Positions 20,129 through 28,923 of a stretch of DNA of 35,878 bases are shown here, piece after piece. The DNA lies in NCBI GenBank assembly GCA_020027965.1, contig JAHRHE010000067.1, forward strand, positions 1 through 35,878, read 5' to 3'. The position numbers and the translations under genes are program-made. Position 1 is the first letter of the stretch. The number at the start of each line of letters is the position of its first letter. Under the pieces are notes generated by a model. The model did no database searches. It was not told where the DNA came from and was given only the letters and a program-made list of their open reading frames with translations. The stretch comes from Nitrospirota bacterium (GTDB lineage Bacteria > Nitrospirota > Nitrospiria > Nitrospirales > Nitrospiraceae).

Positions 20129-22335
20129 GAGGACGTGCTGACTGCGTGGCGCTGGCTGTCCTTGCGTGGCGCTTCCAGGACCTCGCGCACCTTGCGCGCG
20201 AGCGCCTCCGGGGTGAACGGCTTCTTGAGGAACTCGACGCCCTTCTCTAGCACGCCGTGTCGACCGATGGCTTCATCGGTATAGCCAGAGACGTAGAGGA
20301 CCTTGAGCGTCGGGCGTTTGGCGAGGAGACAGTCAGCCAACTGTCGGCCGCTCATCCCGCCCGGCATGACCACATCGGTGATCAGCAGATCGATGCTCCC
20401 GTTGCAGCCTTCATAGAGCTCCAGTGCCTGCGCCCCGTTTGATGCCTCCAGGATGGTGTACCCGTTCCCCTCGAGGATCCGTCGCACGAGTGCCCGCACA
20501 CCCACCTCGTCTTCGGCCAGAAGCAAGGTCCCGGAACCCTGCGTCGAAGCGCCGGACGAATCGTCTGGCTCGAAGAGCTCGGCCGTTTCCTGGACCCGCG
20601 GCAGGTAGAGCCTGAAGGTGGTCCCACGCCCCGGCTGGCTGGAGACGAAGATATACCCCCCGCTCTGCTTGGCAATGCCGTAGACGGTGGACAGACCGAG
20701 CCCTGTCCCTTTGCCCGGTTCCTTGGTCGTAAAGAAGGGCTCAAAGATACGGGCCTGAATGTCCGCATCCATCCCTTGGCCGGTATCCCTGACCGAGAGC
20801 ACCACATAGCGGCCGGGGGAGACCGTAACCGGCCCGTAGGGCATGGGCCGCTCCAGATCCACATTCTCAGTCTCAATAGTCAGCTTGCCGCCCTGCGGCA
20901 TCGCGTCGCGTGCATTAACGGCCAGGTTCATGATCACCTGCTCTATTTGCCCCGGGTCCACCTTGATGGAGCCAACGTCCGGCGCCAGCTCCGTGGCGAG
21001 GCGGATATCTTCGCCGATCATCCGTTGCAGCATCTTGCTCGTGTCGGACACCACGGCATTCAGATCCAGTATTTTTGGCTGAAGCATCTGCCGACGGCTG
21101 AACGCCAGAAGCTGCTGGGTCAGTGAGGCCGCCCGGTACCCGGCTTTGCTGATCTCCTGGAGTTCGTCATGAACCGTGTCCTTCGAGCTGCAGCGACTCA
21201 GGAGGCGCTGGGTGTACCCGACGATGATGGTCAGCAGGTTGTTGAAGTCATGGGCGATCCCGCCAGCAAGCCGCCCAACGGCCTCCATCTTCTGCGCTTG
21301 ACGGAACTGCGCCTCGAGCTGCTTGCGCTCGGTGATGTCCAGCGCGATGCAGCCTAAGTACTGCCGACCGGATGAATCCCGAAGAGGGAATTTGAACACC
21401 ATCCAAGAGTGGAGACGGTTGTCCGGCGTGGGCATGGTCTCCTCGAGTTCCTTGGCCGTGCCGGCAGCCAGGACCGCCCGATCGTTGGCGCGCATCTGCT
21501 CCGCGATCGGAGCGGGCCAGAGGTCGAGGTCCGTCTTTCCAGCCCAATCGGGCTTGTTCAGGTTGAAGCGACGCTCGAACGGCTTGTTCGCGTACGCAAA
21601 CCGGCCTTCCTCATCCTTCATGAAAGCCACCGCGGGGCTGTTGTCCATGAAGGCTTCAAAGCGCTCCTCACTTTCCCGCAGGGCTTCTTCCATCCGTTTC
21701 CGCTCGCTGAGGTGCTCGAGCAGACTCATTTTCTCACGTCTCAACTTCCTCGCCGCCTCGGTGGTCACGCCGTAGTAGACGGCCATGATCAGTAGGACCG
21801 GGATCTGTAGGAGGTGGCCCGTTGCCAACGAGCCAATCTCCCCGAAGTCCATATAGAGGCTCGTCGCATACGCGAAGCAGAGGGTCGCCGAGAGACCGAT
21901 CATCTGTTGCAGTGTGGGAGCGAACGCCGCCATCAGGACAATGAGGAAATAGGTCAGGTAGAGATCGGAGCTGGCGTGACCGGACAGGTAGATGACCAGG
22001 GTGGTGACAACCGTGTCGGCGACCGCCAATGATCCAGCCAGCCAGTTCGCCGTCCAGAGGCGGATTGGAATCAACGCCAACGCGACGCTGGTCAAGATCA
22101 ACTCGAATACAATGAACTGCTTGATCCTGAAGCTTACCAGCGCGTTCGTGCTGAACAGGAGCTCGTAGCCGAGTACAACGGTGACAAGGGTGTGCAGCAG
22201 GATAATCTGGTGGCGTCTGGAGATCACGGCGGGATCAGGTTGGTCACGTTGTTCCGGGCGCACCTGGTCCTTCGGAGCCTTGAGCTCCGACGCCTGAACT
22301 TCAGGAAGCCCTGCCTCGATGGTCACCTCTGCCAC
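20125..22335 (-). CDS. PAS-domain hybrid sensor histidine kinase
   Basis: 736 aa from a GTG at 22335, with GAGGGAG 5-6 nt upstream. Layout: six predicted membrane helices in residues 40-195; a PAS domain around 225-345 (RFEAFMDNSPAVAFMKDEEGRF, YLGCIALDITERK); HisKA with the phospho-acceptor H362 in GGIAHDFNNLLTII; HATPase (NLAVNARDAM, SVRDTGQGMD, GTGLGLSTVYGI); and a C-terminal receiver with D654 in LLITDVVMPGGMSG and a conserved Lys in FLKKPF. It is a membrane-bound hybrid kinase whose signal would be sensed by the membrane bundle or the PAS. The 'HDFNN' H-box places it with the soluble hybrid PAS kinases of the HisKA type. Its output regulator is not adjacent. Confidence 0.93.
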   Translation of the reverse strand: MAEVTIEAGLPEVQASELKAPKDQVRPEQRDQPDPAVISRRHQIILLHTLVTVVLGYELLFSTNALVSFRIKQFIVFELILTSVALALIPIRLWTANWLAGSLAVADTVVTTLVIYLSGHASSDLYLTYFLIVLMAAFAPTLQQMIGLSATLCFAYATSLYMDFGEIGSLATGHLLQIPVLLIMAVYYGVTTEAARKLRREKMSLLEHLSERKRMEEALRESEERFEAFMDNSPAVAFMKDEEGRFAYANKPFERRFNLNKPDWAGKTDLDLWPAPIAEQMRANDRAVLAAGTAKELEETMPTPDNRLHSWMVFKFPLRDSSGRQYLGCIALDITERKQLEAQFRQAQKMEAVGRLAGGIAHDFNNLLTIIVGYTQRLLSRCSSKDTVHDELQEISKAGYRAASLTQQLLAFSRRQMLQPKILDLNAVVSDTSKMLQRMIGEDIRLATELAPDVGSIKVDPGQIEQVIMNLAVNARDAMPQGGKLTIETENVDLERPMPYGPVTVSPGRYVVLSVRDTGQGMDADIQARIFEPFFTTKEPGKGTGLGLSTVYGIAKQSGGYIFVSSQPGRGTTFRLYLPRVQETAELFEPDDSSGASTQGSGTLLLAEDEVGVRALVRRILEGNGYTILEASNGAQALELYEGCNGSIDLLITDVVMPGGMSGRQLADCLLAKRPTLKVLYVSGYTDEAIGRHGVLEKGVEFLKKPFTPEALARKVREVLEAPRKDSQRHAVSTSS

Positions 22336-22640
22336 GCGTGCTCCCTCACGCTGGGCCCCGATTCCCAGTCTCCCTGCTGTCGCCGGTGGGCCGACGCAGC
22401 CTGCTCGGGGACTCCCCGCACGTCGCAGTCGGCGGCGTAAAAGCCGCGTACGAAATGTAGCATAAGTTTAGAAAACTCCGTATCTGATTGATAAAACAAT
22501 GCATTCTGTCCTGGGAGAGCGGGGATTGCCCACGGGGACCGCATCGATCCGGTCAGCGGATCCATGGGATCTGCTCGAGCGTCGTTCGCACCGAGGGAAG
22601 GAACACCCGCTTAGCTGGCAGCCGACTCGCGAAGCCCTCG
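22336..22640. other. 305-bp gap upstream of the hybrid kinase, no gene seen
   Basis: No supported gene. An AT-rich part at 22455-22500 (tttagaaaactccgtatctg and neighbouring bases) stands out from the GC-rich surroundings and is the likely promoter region of the kinase, but no boxes with correct spacing were found. The 59-aa gene on the same strand ends at 22641 and may read through into the kinase. Confidence 0.4.
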
Positions 22641-22820
22641 TCAACCGGACTGGTCTGTCGCAGGCCGCACTGAATTCAGGAAAGCTTCGACTTCACGGAT
22701 GACCACCGCTTGCTCGGCCGGAGTCAGTTTGTCCCAGTGTTCCCTGAGCGGCTCGAAGTATCGGCGGATTGAGGTATAGAGGCTGTACGCCTTGCCTCCC
22801 TGCTCCTCGAGATCAGCCAT
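22641..22820 (-). CDS. 59-aa soluble protein of unknown function
   Basis: The sequence starts MADLEEQGGKAYSLYTSIRR and ends VEAFLNSVRPATDQSG. AAGGAGAG lies about 9 nt before the ATG, one of the best ribosome sites in the window, so this small gene is probably real. It is amphipathic and mostly helical (YFEPLREHWDKLTPAEQAVV), acidic at the start, with no membrane segment. It lies upstream of the hybrid kinase on the same strand and divergent from rfaE2. No family is recognised. Confidence 0.65.
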   Translation of the reverse strand: MADLEEQGGKAYSLYTSIRRYFEPLREHWDKLTPAEQAVVIREVEAFLNSVRPATDQSG

Positions 22821-22925
22821 CTCCTGCTCTCCTTTCGGCCCTCAGTCTAAGCTATTCGCACAGGCAGGCCAAGGGCGGCTCTCGCGTTTGTTGCAGAAGA
22901 CTAGGATTTCTACGGGTTCTTCCAG

Positions 22926-22931
22926 TAAGAT
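22926..22931 (+). promoter_or_regulatory. -10-like box immediately before rfaE2
   Basis: TAAGAT ends 6 nt before the rfaE2 ATG at 22938. No good -35 box lies at 16-18 bp, so the call rests on position and on the same layout seen at gmhA, mtgA and murJ. No Shine-Dalgarno sequence is present. Confidence 0.35.
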
Positions 22932-22937
22932 GTCGCC

Positions 22938-23444
22938 ATGACCGACAAGATCCGAGCCAGAGTCGATCTGATTGACGTCCTCGCAAGGCGCCGCGCGAAG
23001 GGTCACCGCATCGTGCTCACGAACGGCTGCTTCGACCTGATTCATATCGGGCACACCCGGTACCTGCAGGCGGCGCGCGAGCTTGGAGACCTGCTGGTGG
23101 TGGGGGTCAACACCGATGCCTCCGTGCGAGCGCTCAACAAGGGCGCCGGACGGCCTATTGTCCCGGAAGCTCAGCGCGCCGAGGTGCTCGCGGCGCTGGC
23201 CTGCGTGGATTACGTGGTCCTCTTCGACGAGCCGGACCCGGCACGCCTCGTCGCCGAACTCCAGCCGGATGTCCTGGTCAAGGGTGGCGATTGGCAGCCC
23301 GATGAGATCATCGGCCGTAAGGTCGTCGAGGCCCGCGGCGGAACCGTGCGCACGATCCCGCTGGTGCCCGGCGTCTCCACCACGGCTCTCGTGGATAAAA
23401 TTAAGCGCCTGAAAGACGTGAAGCCTGACGCGCCTGCGCGCTGA
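22938..23444 (+). CDS. rfaE2: D-glycero-beta-D-manno-heptose 1-phosphate adenylyltransferase
   Basis: 168 aa cytidylyltransferase-fold protein, the size of the free-standing C-terminal half of HldE. IVLTNGCFDLIHIGHTRYL carries the HxGH nucleotide-binding motif, VGVNTDASVRALNKGAGRPI follows, and QPDVLVKGGDW and VPGVSTTALVDKI (the ISTT-like region) close the active site. It transfers AMP from ATP to heptose 1-phosphate to give ADP-heptose for LPS. With gmhA at 10081 it forms part of a split pathway; the kinase half (rfaE1/hldA) and gmhB are not in the window. No Shine-Dalgarno sequence precedes the ATG. Confidence 0.94.
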   Translation: MTDKIRARVDLIDVLARRRAKGHRIVLTNGCFDLIHIGHTRYLQAARELGDLLVVGVNTDASVRALNKGAGRPIVPEAQRAEVLAALACVDYVVLFDEPDPARLVAELQPDVLVKGGDWQPDEIIGRKVVEARGGTVRTIPLVPGVSTTALVDKIKRLKDVKPDAPAR

Positions 23445-23564
23445 AGCGCTCCGGTGCGCAAGCGCGTGAAGCGTTCATCGGGACACCCCACGAGGAAGCT
23501 GGGAAAGAATCTTGACGATCCACCAGTCGCTTTCACCGAATAACGATCCATTGCTCAGGGACCC

Positions 23565-26500
23565 GTGACAACGCTCCGATCGCGCTTCTGGGACCAACTC
23601 CTCCAGCCGATCCACGACGCCCTCTCCAACACCCAGGGCCGAGCAAGTCTGACCGGCTTGCACGGGTCCACGACCGCGTTCGCGCTCACCTTACTGACGC
23701 ACGCTCTGTCGGCATCGATCACGGGTCAGGGGACCAGTCCTGTCCAGGTAGGCGCGGGAGGGGCGCGCGGCGCGGGGCCCCCTCCCGCTCAGAAGGACAG
23801 GCCATGGCTGATCGTGACGGGGTCCGACGAGGACGCCGAGCGGCTGTACAACGACCTTCGGTTCTTCTCTGCAATGGTGGGCCTGTCGCCGGAGACCCTG
23901 GCGCTGTTCCCCGAATGGGAAACGTTGCCGTACGAGGCGACTCCTCCGCACGTCGAGGTGATCGCGCGGCGCATGCGCACCCTCCACCGTCTCGCCGAGC
24001 GATCCCGAACCGTGCTGGTGACTTCCGTGCCCGCGATCGTCCAGCGCCTGCTGCCGCTCCCAGTCTTCGCTGATGCCTGTCTGCGAGTCCGGCCTGGGGA
24101 CACCGTGGAACGGGATGCGCTCGCTTCGCGCCTGCTACGCCTGGGCTATCGTCGAGGGTCGGTGGTCGAGATCCCGGGGGAATTCAGCATCCGGGGCGGC
24201 ATTGTGGACATTTTCTCCACGGCCCACACTGAGCCGCTCCGCATCGAGTTTCTGGGCGACATGGTCGAGTCGGTGCGGCTGTTCGACACGGCCACGCAGA
24301 AATCGACGGCGAAGCTGGACCTGGCCTGGCTGCTGCCGGCTCGCGAACTGCTGTATGCCGCTGAAGGGCCTTTGCGGGCTCCTCTTCCACCAGACGCAGA
24401 GTGGCGCGCTCCCGAGATCTACCCGACCATGCAATCCCTCCTCGACTACTTCCATGCGTCACCCATCCTGATGCTGGACCAGCCGGAGGTCCTGGCCGAG
24501 AAGGCGGCGGCATTCCATGAGGAGGTCGCGGAAGCCTACGCCCGACATGGAGGGGGTACGGGAGGGGCGCGCAGCGCGGGGCCCCCTCCCGTTGAGAAGG
24601 GGAGCACCGAAGACGGTCCCTACCCCACGCCCGACCGGCTGTATCTGTCATGGCCAGAGATTCTGGAGCAGGCTCGCCACTGGTCGCACATGGTCACGGA
24701 CCCCGTGTCGTCTCCGGACGCGTCTCCGGGACCGAGCGTCTCCTTCCCCGTCCAGTCTCCGCAGAGCGTCGGACTGGCGCTGCGTGGCACTCCGTTCCAC
24801 GAAACTCTGGCGACTCTGGAGCGCCTGCGTAGCGTGGGGCCGGTGCTCATCGTGGCGCGCAGCCGCGGGCAGGTGGATCGGCTGATCTCCCTGTTCAACG
24901 AGCATGACCTGCCAGCCGCTCGGTGGAGCCCCGAGGACTGGGCCTCCCACTCCACGCAGAAATGCCCCTTTTACCTGCTGCAAGGCGACCTGTCGGCCGG
25001 CTTCGTGTCAGGCGAGGGACGGCTCGCGGTCATTACCGAGGAGGAACTCTTCGCGAAAGGACTGCGGCACCGTCCTCCCGCGAGGGGCAAGACCGCCACC
25101 TTCCTCTCGTCCCTGGAAGACCTGAATGTGGGCGACTTCGTCGTCCACATCCAGCACGGGATCGGACGGTATCGCGGACTGCGCCGGTTGTCGATCCAGG
25201 GATTCGAGAGCGATTACTTGATTCTCGAGTTTGCCGGGGGCGACAGGCTCTACGTACCGCTGGATCGCCTGAACCAGGTCCAGCGCTACCGGGGAGCGGA
25301 AGGCCACGCCCCCAGGATGGACCGGCTGGGCGGAGCCAGTTGGGCGCGGACGACGGCGCGCGTGAAGAAGGGCATTGAGGAGATGGCCCACGAACTCATC
25401 AACCTGCACGCAAACCGGGAGGTCGTGCAGCGCCTCGAATACGACGGGGACAGCACGCTGACCCATGAGTTCGAGGCGGCCTTCGAGTACGAGGAGACGC
25501 CGGACCAGCTTCGTGCCATCGACGAGATCAAGCGTGACATGGAGTTGCCCAAGCCCATGGATCGCCTCGTGTGCGGGGATGTGGGGTATGGGAAGACGGA
25601 GGTCGCGATGCGGGCGGCATTCAAGGCGGTGGAGTCCAACCGCCAGGTGGCGGTCTTGGTCCCCACCACTCTCCTGGCCCAGCAACATTACGAGAATTTC
25701 TCGCAACGCATGGCTCCGTTCCCCACGCGCGTGGCCATGCTCTCGCGATTTCAGACGCCGAAGGAGACGAACACCGTGCTGCTAGACCTGGCCGCCGGCA
25801 CCCTCGACGTGGTCATCGGGACCCACCGTCTCTTGCAAAAGGATGTCCGGTTCCGCAATCTGGGCCTGGTCATCATCGACGAGGAACAGTGGTTCGGAGT
25901 CCGCCATAAGGAGCGCCTCAAGCAGCTCCGGACTCAGGTGGACGTGCTCACACTGACGGCGACCCCGATCCCCAGAACGCTCCAGATGGCGCTCTCCGGC
26001 GTGCGCGACCTCTCCGTCATCGAGACGCCACCAGCCGGTCGGTTGGCCATCCGCAGCCAGGTGCTCCGCTTCAACGAGACCGTGATCCGCGAGGCGATCA
26101 TCCGTGAGTTGGGGCGAGGCGGGCAAGCCTTTTTCGTCCATAATCGCGTCCAGTCGATGGAGCGGATGGCGACCTGGCTCCAGCATCTGGTACCGGAGGC
26201 GCGGATCGTCATGGCTCACGGGCAGATGGACGAGCGGCTTCTGGAATCCGTCATGCTCAGGTTCCTCCGCCGGGAGACGGACGTGCTGGTCGCCACGGCC
26301 ATCATCCAGTCGGGGCTGGATGTCCCGAACGCCAACACGATCCTCGTCAACCGCGCGGACACGTTCGGGCTCGCGCAGCTCTACCAGCTTCGCGGCCGGG
26401 TCGGCCGAGCGGGCCTCCAGGCCTACGCCTTTTTCTTCATTTCCGATGAAGCCGCACTGACGGGTGACGCGCAAAAGCGTCTTGTGGCGATCCAGGAGTT

Positions 26501-27125
26501 CACGGAACTGGGGTCGGGGTTCCGGATCGCCGCCGCGGATCTGGAAATTCGCGGCGCCGGCAACCTGCTGGGCAAGCAGCAGTCAGGACACATTGCCGCG
26601 GTCGGTCTGGACCTCTATCTCCGGATGATGGAACAGGCGGTGCAGCAGGTGAAAGGTGCCGTGGTCGTCGAGGAAGAGCCGGACCCCACGCTTCACCTGA
26701 ACGTCTCCGCCTTCATCCCGGAGGAGTATGTGGCGGATGCCCATCACCGGCTGACGTGGTACAAACGGCTGTCCTCCAGCCAGCAGGTCGGCGACTTGGC
26801 CTTGCTCCACGGGGAGCTTCAAGACCGATACGGGGCCCTCCCCGACGCCGTGGAGCGGCTGTTTGAGGTGATGCAAGTCAGGCTGCTGGCCAAGGCCCTC
26901 CGGTTGTCCTCCGTCGAGGCGAAGCCGGGCGCGGTGGTGATCACCGTTGACTCCAAGGCCCGGATGCCGGAGGCCGGCATCCGGCAGTTGATGGATCGCT
27001 ACCAGCGTCGGCTGCGGCTTCTGTCCCCCCAGTCCTTCGAGGTCCAGATGCCCGCCCAGGAGTGGCAGGCGATGGTTCCCGAGCTGACGGCGGTCTTGCA
27101 AACCCTTACGGTCTGTGGTACCTAG
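23565..27125 (+). CDS. mfd: Transcription-repair coupling factor Mfd
   Basis: 1186 aa from a GTG at 23565. The UvrB-homology module occupies the first third; the RNA-polymerase-interacting domain begins at LNVGDFVVHIQHGIGRYRGL; the translocase has Walker A GDVGYGKTE (Lys677, Thr678), D772-E-E-Q for the DExx box, TATPIPRTLQM, and AHGQMDE; and the RAD-type TRG motif (FRIAAADLEIRGAGNLLG) and a C-terminal autoinhibitory domain follow. Mfd removes stalled RNA polymerase and recruits UvrA. Two oddities: the DExx box continues W776-F-G where R-F-G is usual, and two Gly/Pro-rich insertions, around residues 60-77 and 328-346, are encoded by copies of one 33-bp palindrome. surA-like genes follow by 34 bp. 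Confidence 0.96.
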   Translation: MTTLRSRFWDQLLQPIHDALSNTQGRASLTGLHGSTTAFALTLLTHALSASITGQGTSPVQVGAGGARGAGPPPAQKDRPWLIVTGSDEDAERLYNDLRFFSAMVGLSPETLALFPEWETLPYEATPPHVEVIARRMRTLHRLAERSRTVLVTSVPAIVQRLLPLPVFADACLRVRPGDTVERDALASRLLRLGYRRGSVVEIPGEFSIRGGIVDIFSTAHTEPLRIEFLGDMVESVRLFDTATQKSTAKLDLAWLLPARELLYAAEGPLRAPLPPDAEWRAPEIYPTMQSLLDYFHASPILMLDQPEVLAEKAAAFHEEVAEAYARHGGGTGGARSAGPPPVEKGSTEDGPYPTPDRLYLSWPEILEQARHWSHMVTDPVSSPDASPGPSVSFPVQSPQSVGLALRGTPFHETLATLERLRSVGPVLIVARSRGQVDRLISLFNEHDLPAARWSPEDWASHSTQKCPFYLLQGDLSAGFVSGEGRLAVITEEELFAKGLRHRPPARGKTATFLSSLEDLNVGDFVVHIQHGIGRYRGLRRLSIQGFESDYLILEFAGGDRLYVPLDRLNQVQRYRGAEGHAPRMDRLGGASWARTTARVKKGIEEMAHELINLHANREVVQRLEYDGDSTLTHEFEAAFEYEETPDQLRAIDEIKRDMELPKPMDRLVCGDVGYGKTEVAMRAAFKAVESNRQVAVLVPTTLLAQQHYENFSQRMAPFPTRVAMLSRFQTPKETNTVLLDLAAGTLDVVIGTHRLLQKDVRFRNLGLVIIDEEQWFGVRHKERLKQLRTQVDVLTLTATPIPRTLQMALSGVRDLSVIETPPAGRLAIRSQVLRFNETVIREAIIRELGRGGQAFFVHNRVQSMERMATWLQHLVPEARIVMAHGQMDERLLESVMLRFLRRETDVLVATAIIQSGLDVPNANTILVNRADTFGLAQLYQLRGRVGRAGLQAYAFFFISDEAALTGDAQKRLVAIQEFTELGSGFRIAAADLEIRGAGNLLGKQQSGHIAAVGLDLYLRMMEQAVQQVKGAVVVEEEPDPTLHLNVSAFIPEEYVADAHHRLTWYKRLSSSQQVGDLALLHGELQDRYGALPDAVERLFEVMQVRLLAKALRLSSVEAKPGAVVITVDSKARMPEAGIRQLMDRYQRRLRLLSPQSFEVQMPAQEWQAMVPELTAVLQTLTVCGT
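23755..23787. repeat. 33-bp GC palindrome inside mfd, copy 1
   Basis: Perfect 9-bp arms cgggagggg and cccctcccg enclose a GC-only loop. The flanks also pair: cctgtcc (23739-23745) with ggacagg (23795-23801). In frame it encodes the segment GARGAGPPP of Mfd. It differs from copy 2 at one base. Confidence 0.85.
24559..24591. repeat. 33-bp GC palindrome inside mfd, copy 2
   Basis: Same arms and length as copy 1, 32 of 33 bases identical, and the arms extend by one more pair (acggg..cccgt). It is read in the same frame as copy 1, giving GARSAGPPP. Neither copy interrupts the reading frame. Confidence 0.85.
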
Positions 27126-27159
27126 AACGGTCAACCCGCGGGTCCAGGAAATCTCTTTG

Positions 27160-27777
27160 ATGACAGCGTGCAGTACGCAGCGTTCAACGTTGACCTTGCT
27201 GGAGGTGCTTCTGGTCGGTTGTCTGCTCGCTGTTTGTCCAGCGGCCTGGCTCGCCGGCTGTGCTCCCGCGCAGGATCCCTCCGTGCTCGTGATCGTCAAC
27301 GGGAGGGTCATCACGGAGGGTGAGTTCGAGTTCCGCTGGTCGGAACTGCCGGAGTCCGTTCGGGCACGATACGAGCGTGAAGGCGGAAAACGAAAATTCC
27401 TCGAGGACATGATCGCCCGGGAGCTGCTCCTGCAGGAAGCTCGCCGACTTGGCCTCGACAAGGATCCGAACTTCCGCGAGCGCACGGAGCGGTACAAGGA
27501 GCAACTGATGCTCGACCATCTGATGAGGACGGCGCTGAGTGAGCCGGTGCAGATTGCGGACGCCGAGCTGGAGGCCTACTACGCCTCCCATTCGACCAAT
27601 GCCGCTGAGAAGGCCGCCCGCGAGCGGCTCCGGCAAGAATTGTACGCCGAGAAGCACCGCCAGCGGTTCGAGGACTATCTCTCGAATCTGAGGAAGACGG
27701 CGACCATACGGATGGCAGAGGCTGCGAAATTTGTGACAGAGGATGCCGGCAAGGTGCCTCGCGTCGCTACCCCCTAA
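27160..27777 (+). CDS. SurA-N-terminal-like lipoprotein (no PPIase domain)
   Basis: 205 aa from the ATG at 27160, with AGGAAA 8 nt upstream; an upstream GTG inside mfd is rejected. The N-terminus is a signal peptide ending AWLAGC, a good lipobox. VLVIVNGRVITEGEFEFRW and KRKFLEDMIARELLLQEARRLGL are the SurA/PpiD N-domain pattern, here ending in a long helical segment (EKAARERLRQELYAEKHRQRF) with no parvulin domain. It is presumably tethered to a membrane and acts as a chaperone for outer-membrane proteins. It precedes a SurA with one parvulin domain and follows mfd, a linkage possibly specific to this lineage. Confidence 0.8.
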   Translation: MTACSTQRSTLTLLEVLLVGCLLAVCPAAWLAGCAPAQDPSVLVIVNGRVITEGEFEFRWSELPESVRARYEREGGKRKFLEDMIARELLLQEARRLGLDKDPNFRERTERYKEQLMLDHLMRTALSEPVQIADAELEAYYASHSTNAAEKAARERLRQELYAEKHRQRFEDYLSNLRKTATIRMAEAAKFVTEDAGKVPRVATP

Positions 27778-27895
27778 GCCCGGCTGCTTCTTGAGCCGTC
27801 CGGACGAGAGCCCGCGTAGACCTTCTCGGCCTCTGCGGACCGAGTGAACGACCTCTAGCATTCGACCACAGGCGTCAATCGTTCTGGAAATTGGA

Positions 27896-28897
27896 ATGCA
27901 AATCAACATGGTCATGACACGACCCCCTTGCGATCCGCAGGCTTGCCAACGCCTCAGTCCCTGTGGCGTAGGTGGCCGGCTCGGTGCTGCGGCCCTTCTG
28001 CTCGCGATCTGGGCCCCCTCCCTGTCGCACGCAGCCCATGTGGCAGACCGCATCATCGCCGTGGTGAACAGCGAGGTCATCACGCTCTCGGAACTGAAGG
28101 CGGAGATCGAACCCGAGGAAGGGCGCCTGCGAGAACGATACCGCGGACCCGAGCTGGATCGACGCCTGCGCCAACTGGAGTACGCGGGCCTGACCAGAAT
28201 GATCGAGCGCAGGTTGCAAATGCAGGTGGCGCAGGTCAAGGGGGTGGACGTCTCGGACGAAGAGCTGGCTGCCGCCGTCCGTGAGCTGAAGCGTCAAGGA
28301 GAGAAAATTGACGATACCAACCCCCGTGAGAAGCAATTCATCAGGGAACAGCTCATGTTGATGAAGGTCGTGGACCGCGAAGTGCGCAGCGGCGTGATGG
28401 TCTCGAGCACCGAGCTGACGCGGTACTACGACACGCACCGTGCCCGGTTCTTGCTTCCGGACGAATACCGGATCAGCCAGATCCTGATCCAGCCCCGATC
28501 CGGCGAAAGCATGGCGGAGGCGCGGAAGAAAGCCGCGGAGGTCCACGCGGCGCTGCAGCAGGGTAAGGATTTCGGGGATCTGGCCCTGCGCCACTCCTCC
28601 GGTACGGAGGCCGCCCGTGGCGGCGCCCTTGGCTTCGTCCGCCAAGGGGAACTCCTCCCGCCGATTGAACGGGCGCTCGCTTCCCTTCTCCCGGGTCTCG
28701 TGAGTGAGCCGGTTGAGACGCCCCTGGGCCTGCACATCATCCGCCTGGATGAGAAGAGGCCAGCCCAATTCCGTCCCTTCTCCGAGGTCAAGGTCGAGAT
28801 CCACAACCTCGTCGCGCAGCAGAAGAGCGAGGACGTCTATCAGGCCTGGATCGGCGAACTCAAGGACAAGGCCTACATCAACATAAAATTGTTCTGA
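27896..28897 (+). CDS. SurA-like periplasmic peptidyl-prolyl isomerase with one parvulin domain
   Basis: 333 aa. The start is chosen at the first ATG (27896); a second at 27911 is equally possible, and neither has a good Shine-Dalgarno sequence. A signal peptide (LGAAALLLAIWAPSLSHA) is followed by the SurA_N domain (DRIIAVVNSEVITLSELKAE, LTRMIERRLQMQVAQ), then one rotamase domain: YRISQILIQPRSGES, DFGDLALRHSSG, AARGGALGFVRQGELLP and PLGLHIIRLDEK. E. coli SurA has two parvulin domains; a single one is common in other phyla. It assists folding of outer-membrane proteins in the periplasm and is probably cotranscribed with the lipoprotein SurA-like gene. Confidence 0.9.
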   Translation: MQINMVMTRPPCDPQACQRLSPCGVGGRLGAAALLLAIWAPSLSHAAHVADRIIAVVNSEVITLSELKAEIEPEEGRLRERYRGPELDRRLRQLEYAGLTRMIERRLQMQVAQVKGVDVSDEELAAAVRELKRQGEKIDDTNPREKQFIREQLMLMKVVDREVRSGVMVSSTELTRYYDTHRARFLLPDEYRISQILIQPRSGESMAEARKKAAEVHAALQQGKDFGDLALRHSSGTEAARGGALGFVRQGELLPPIERALASLLPGLVSEPVETPLGLHIIRLDEKRPAQFRPFSEVKVEIHNLVAQQKSEDVYQAWIGELKDKAYINIKLF

Positions 28898-28923
28898 CCT
28901 CAGCCTCGACCTCAACCTTGATC

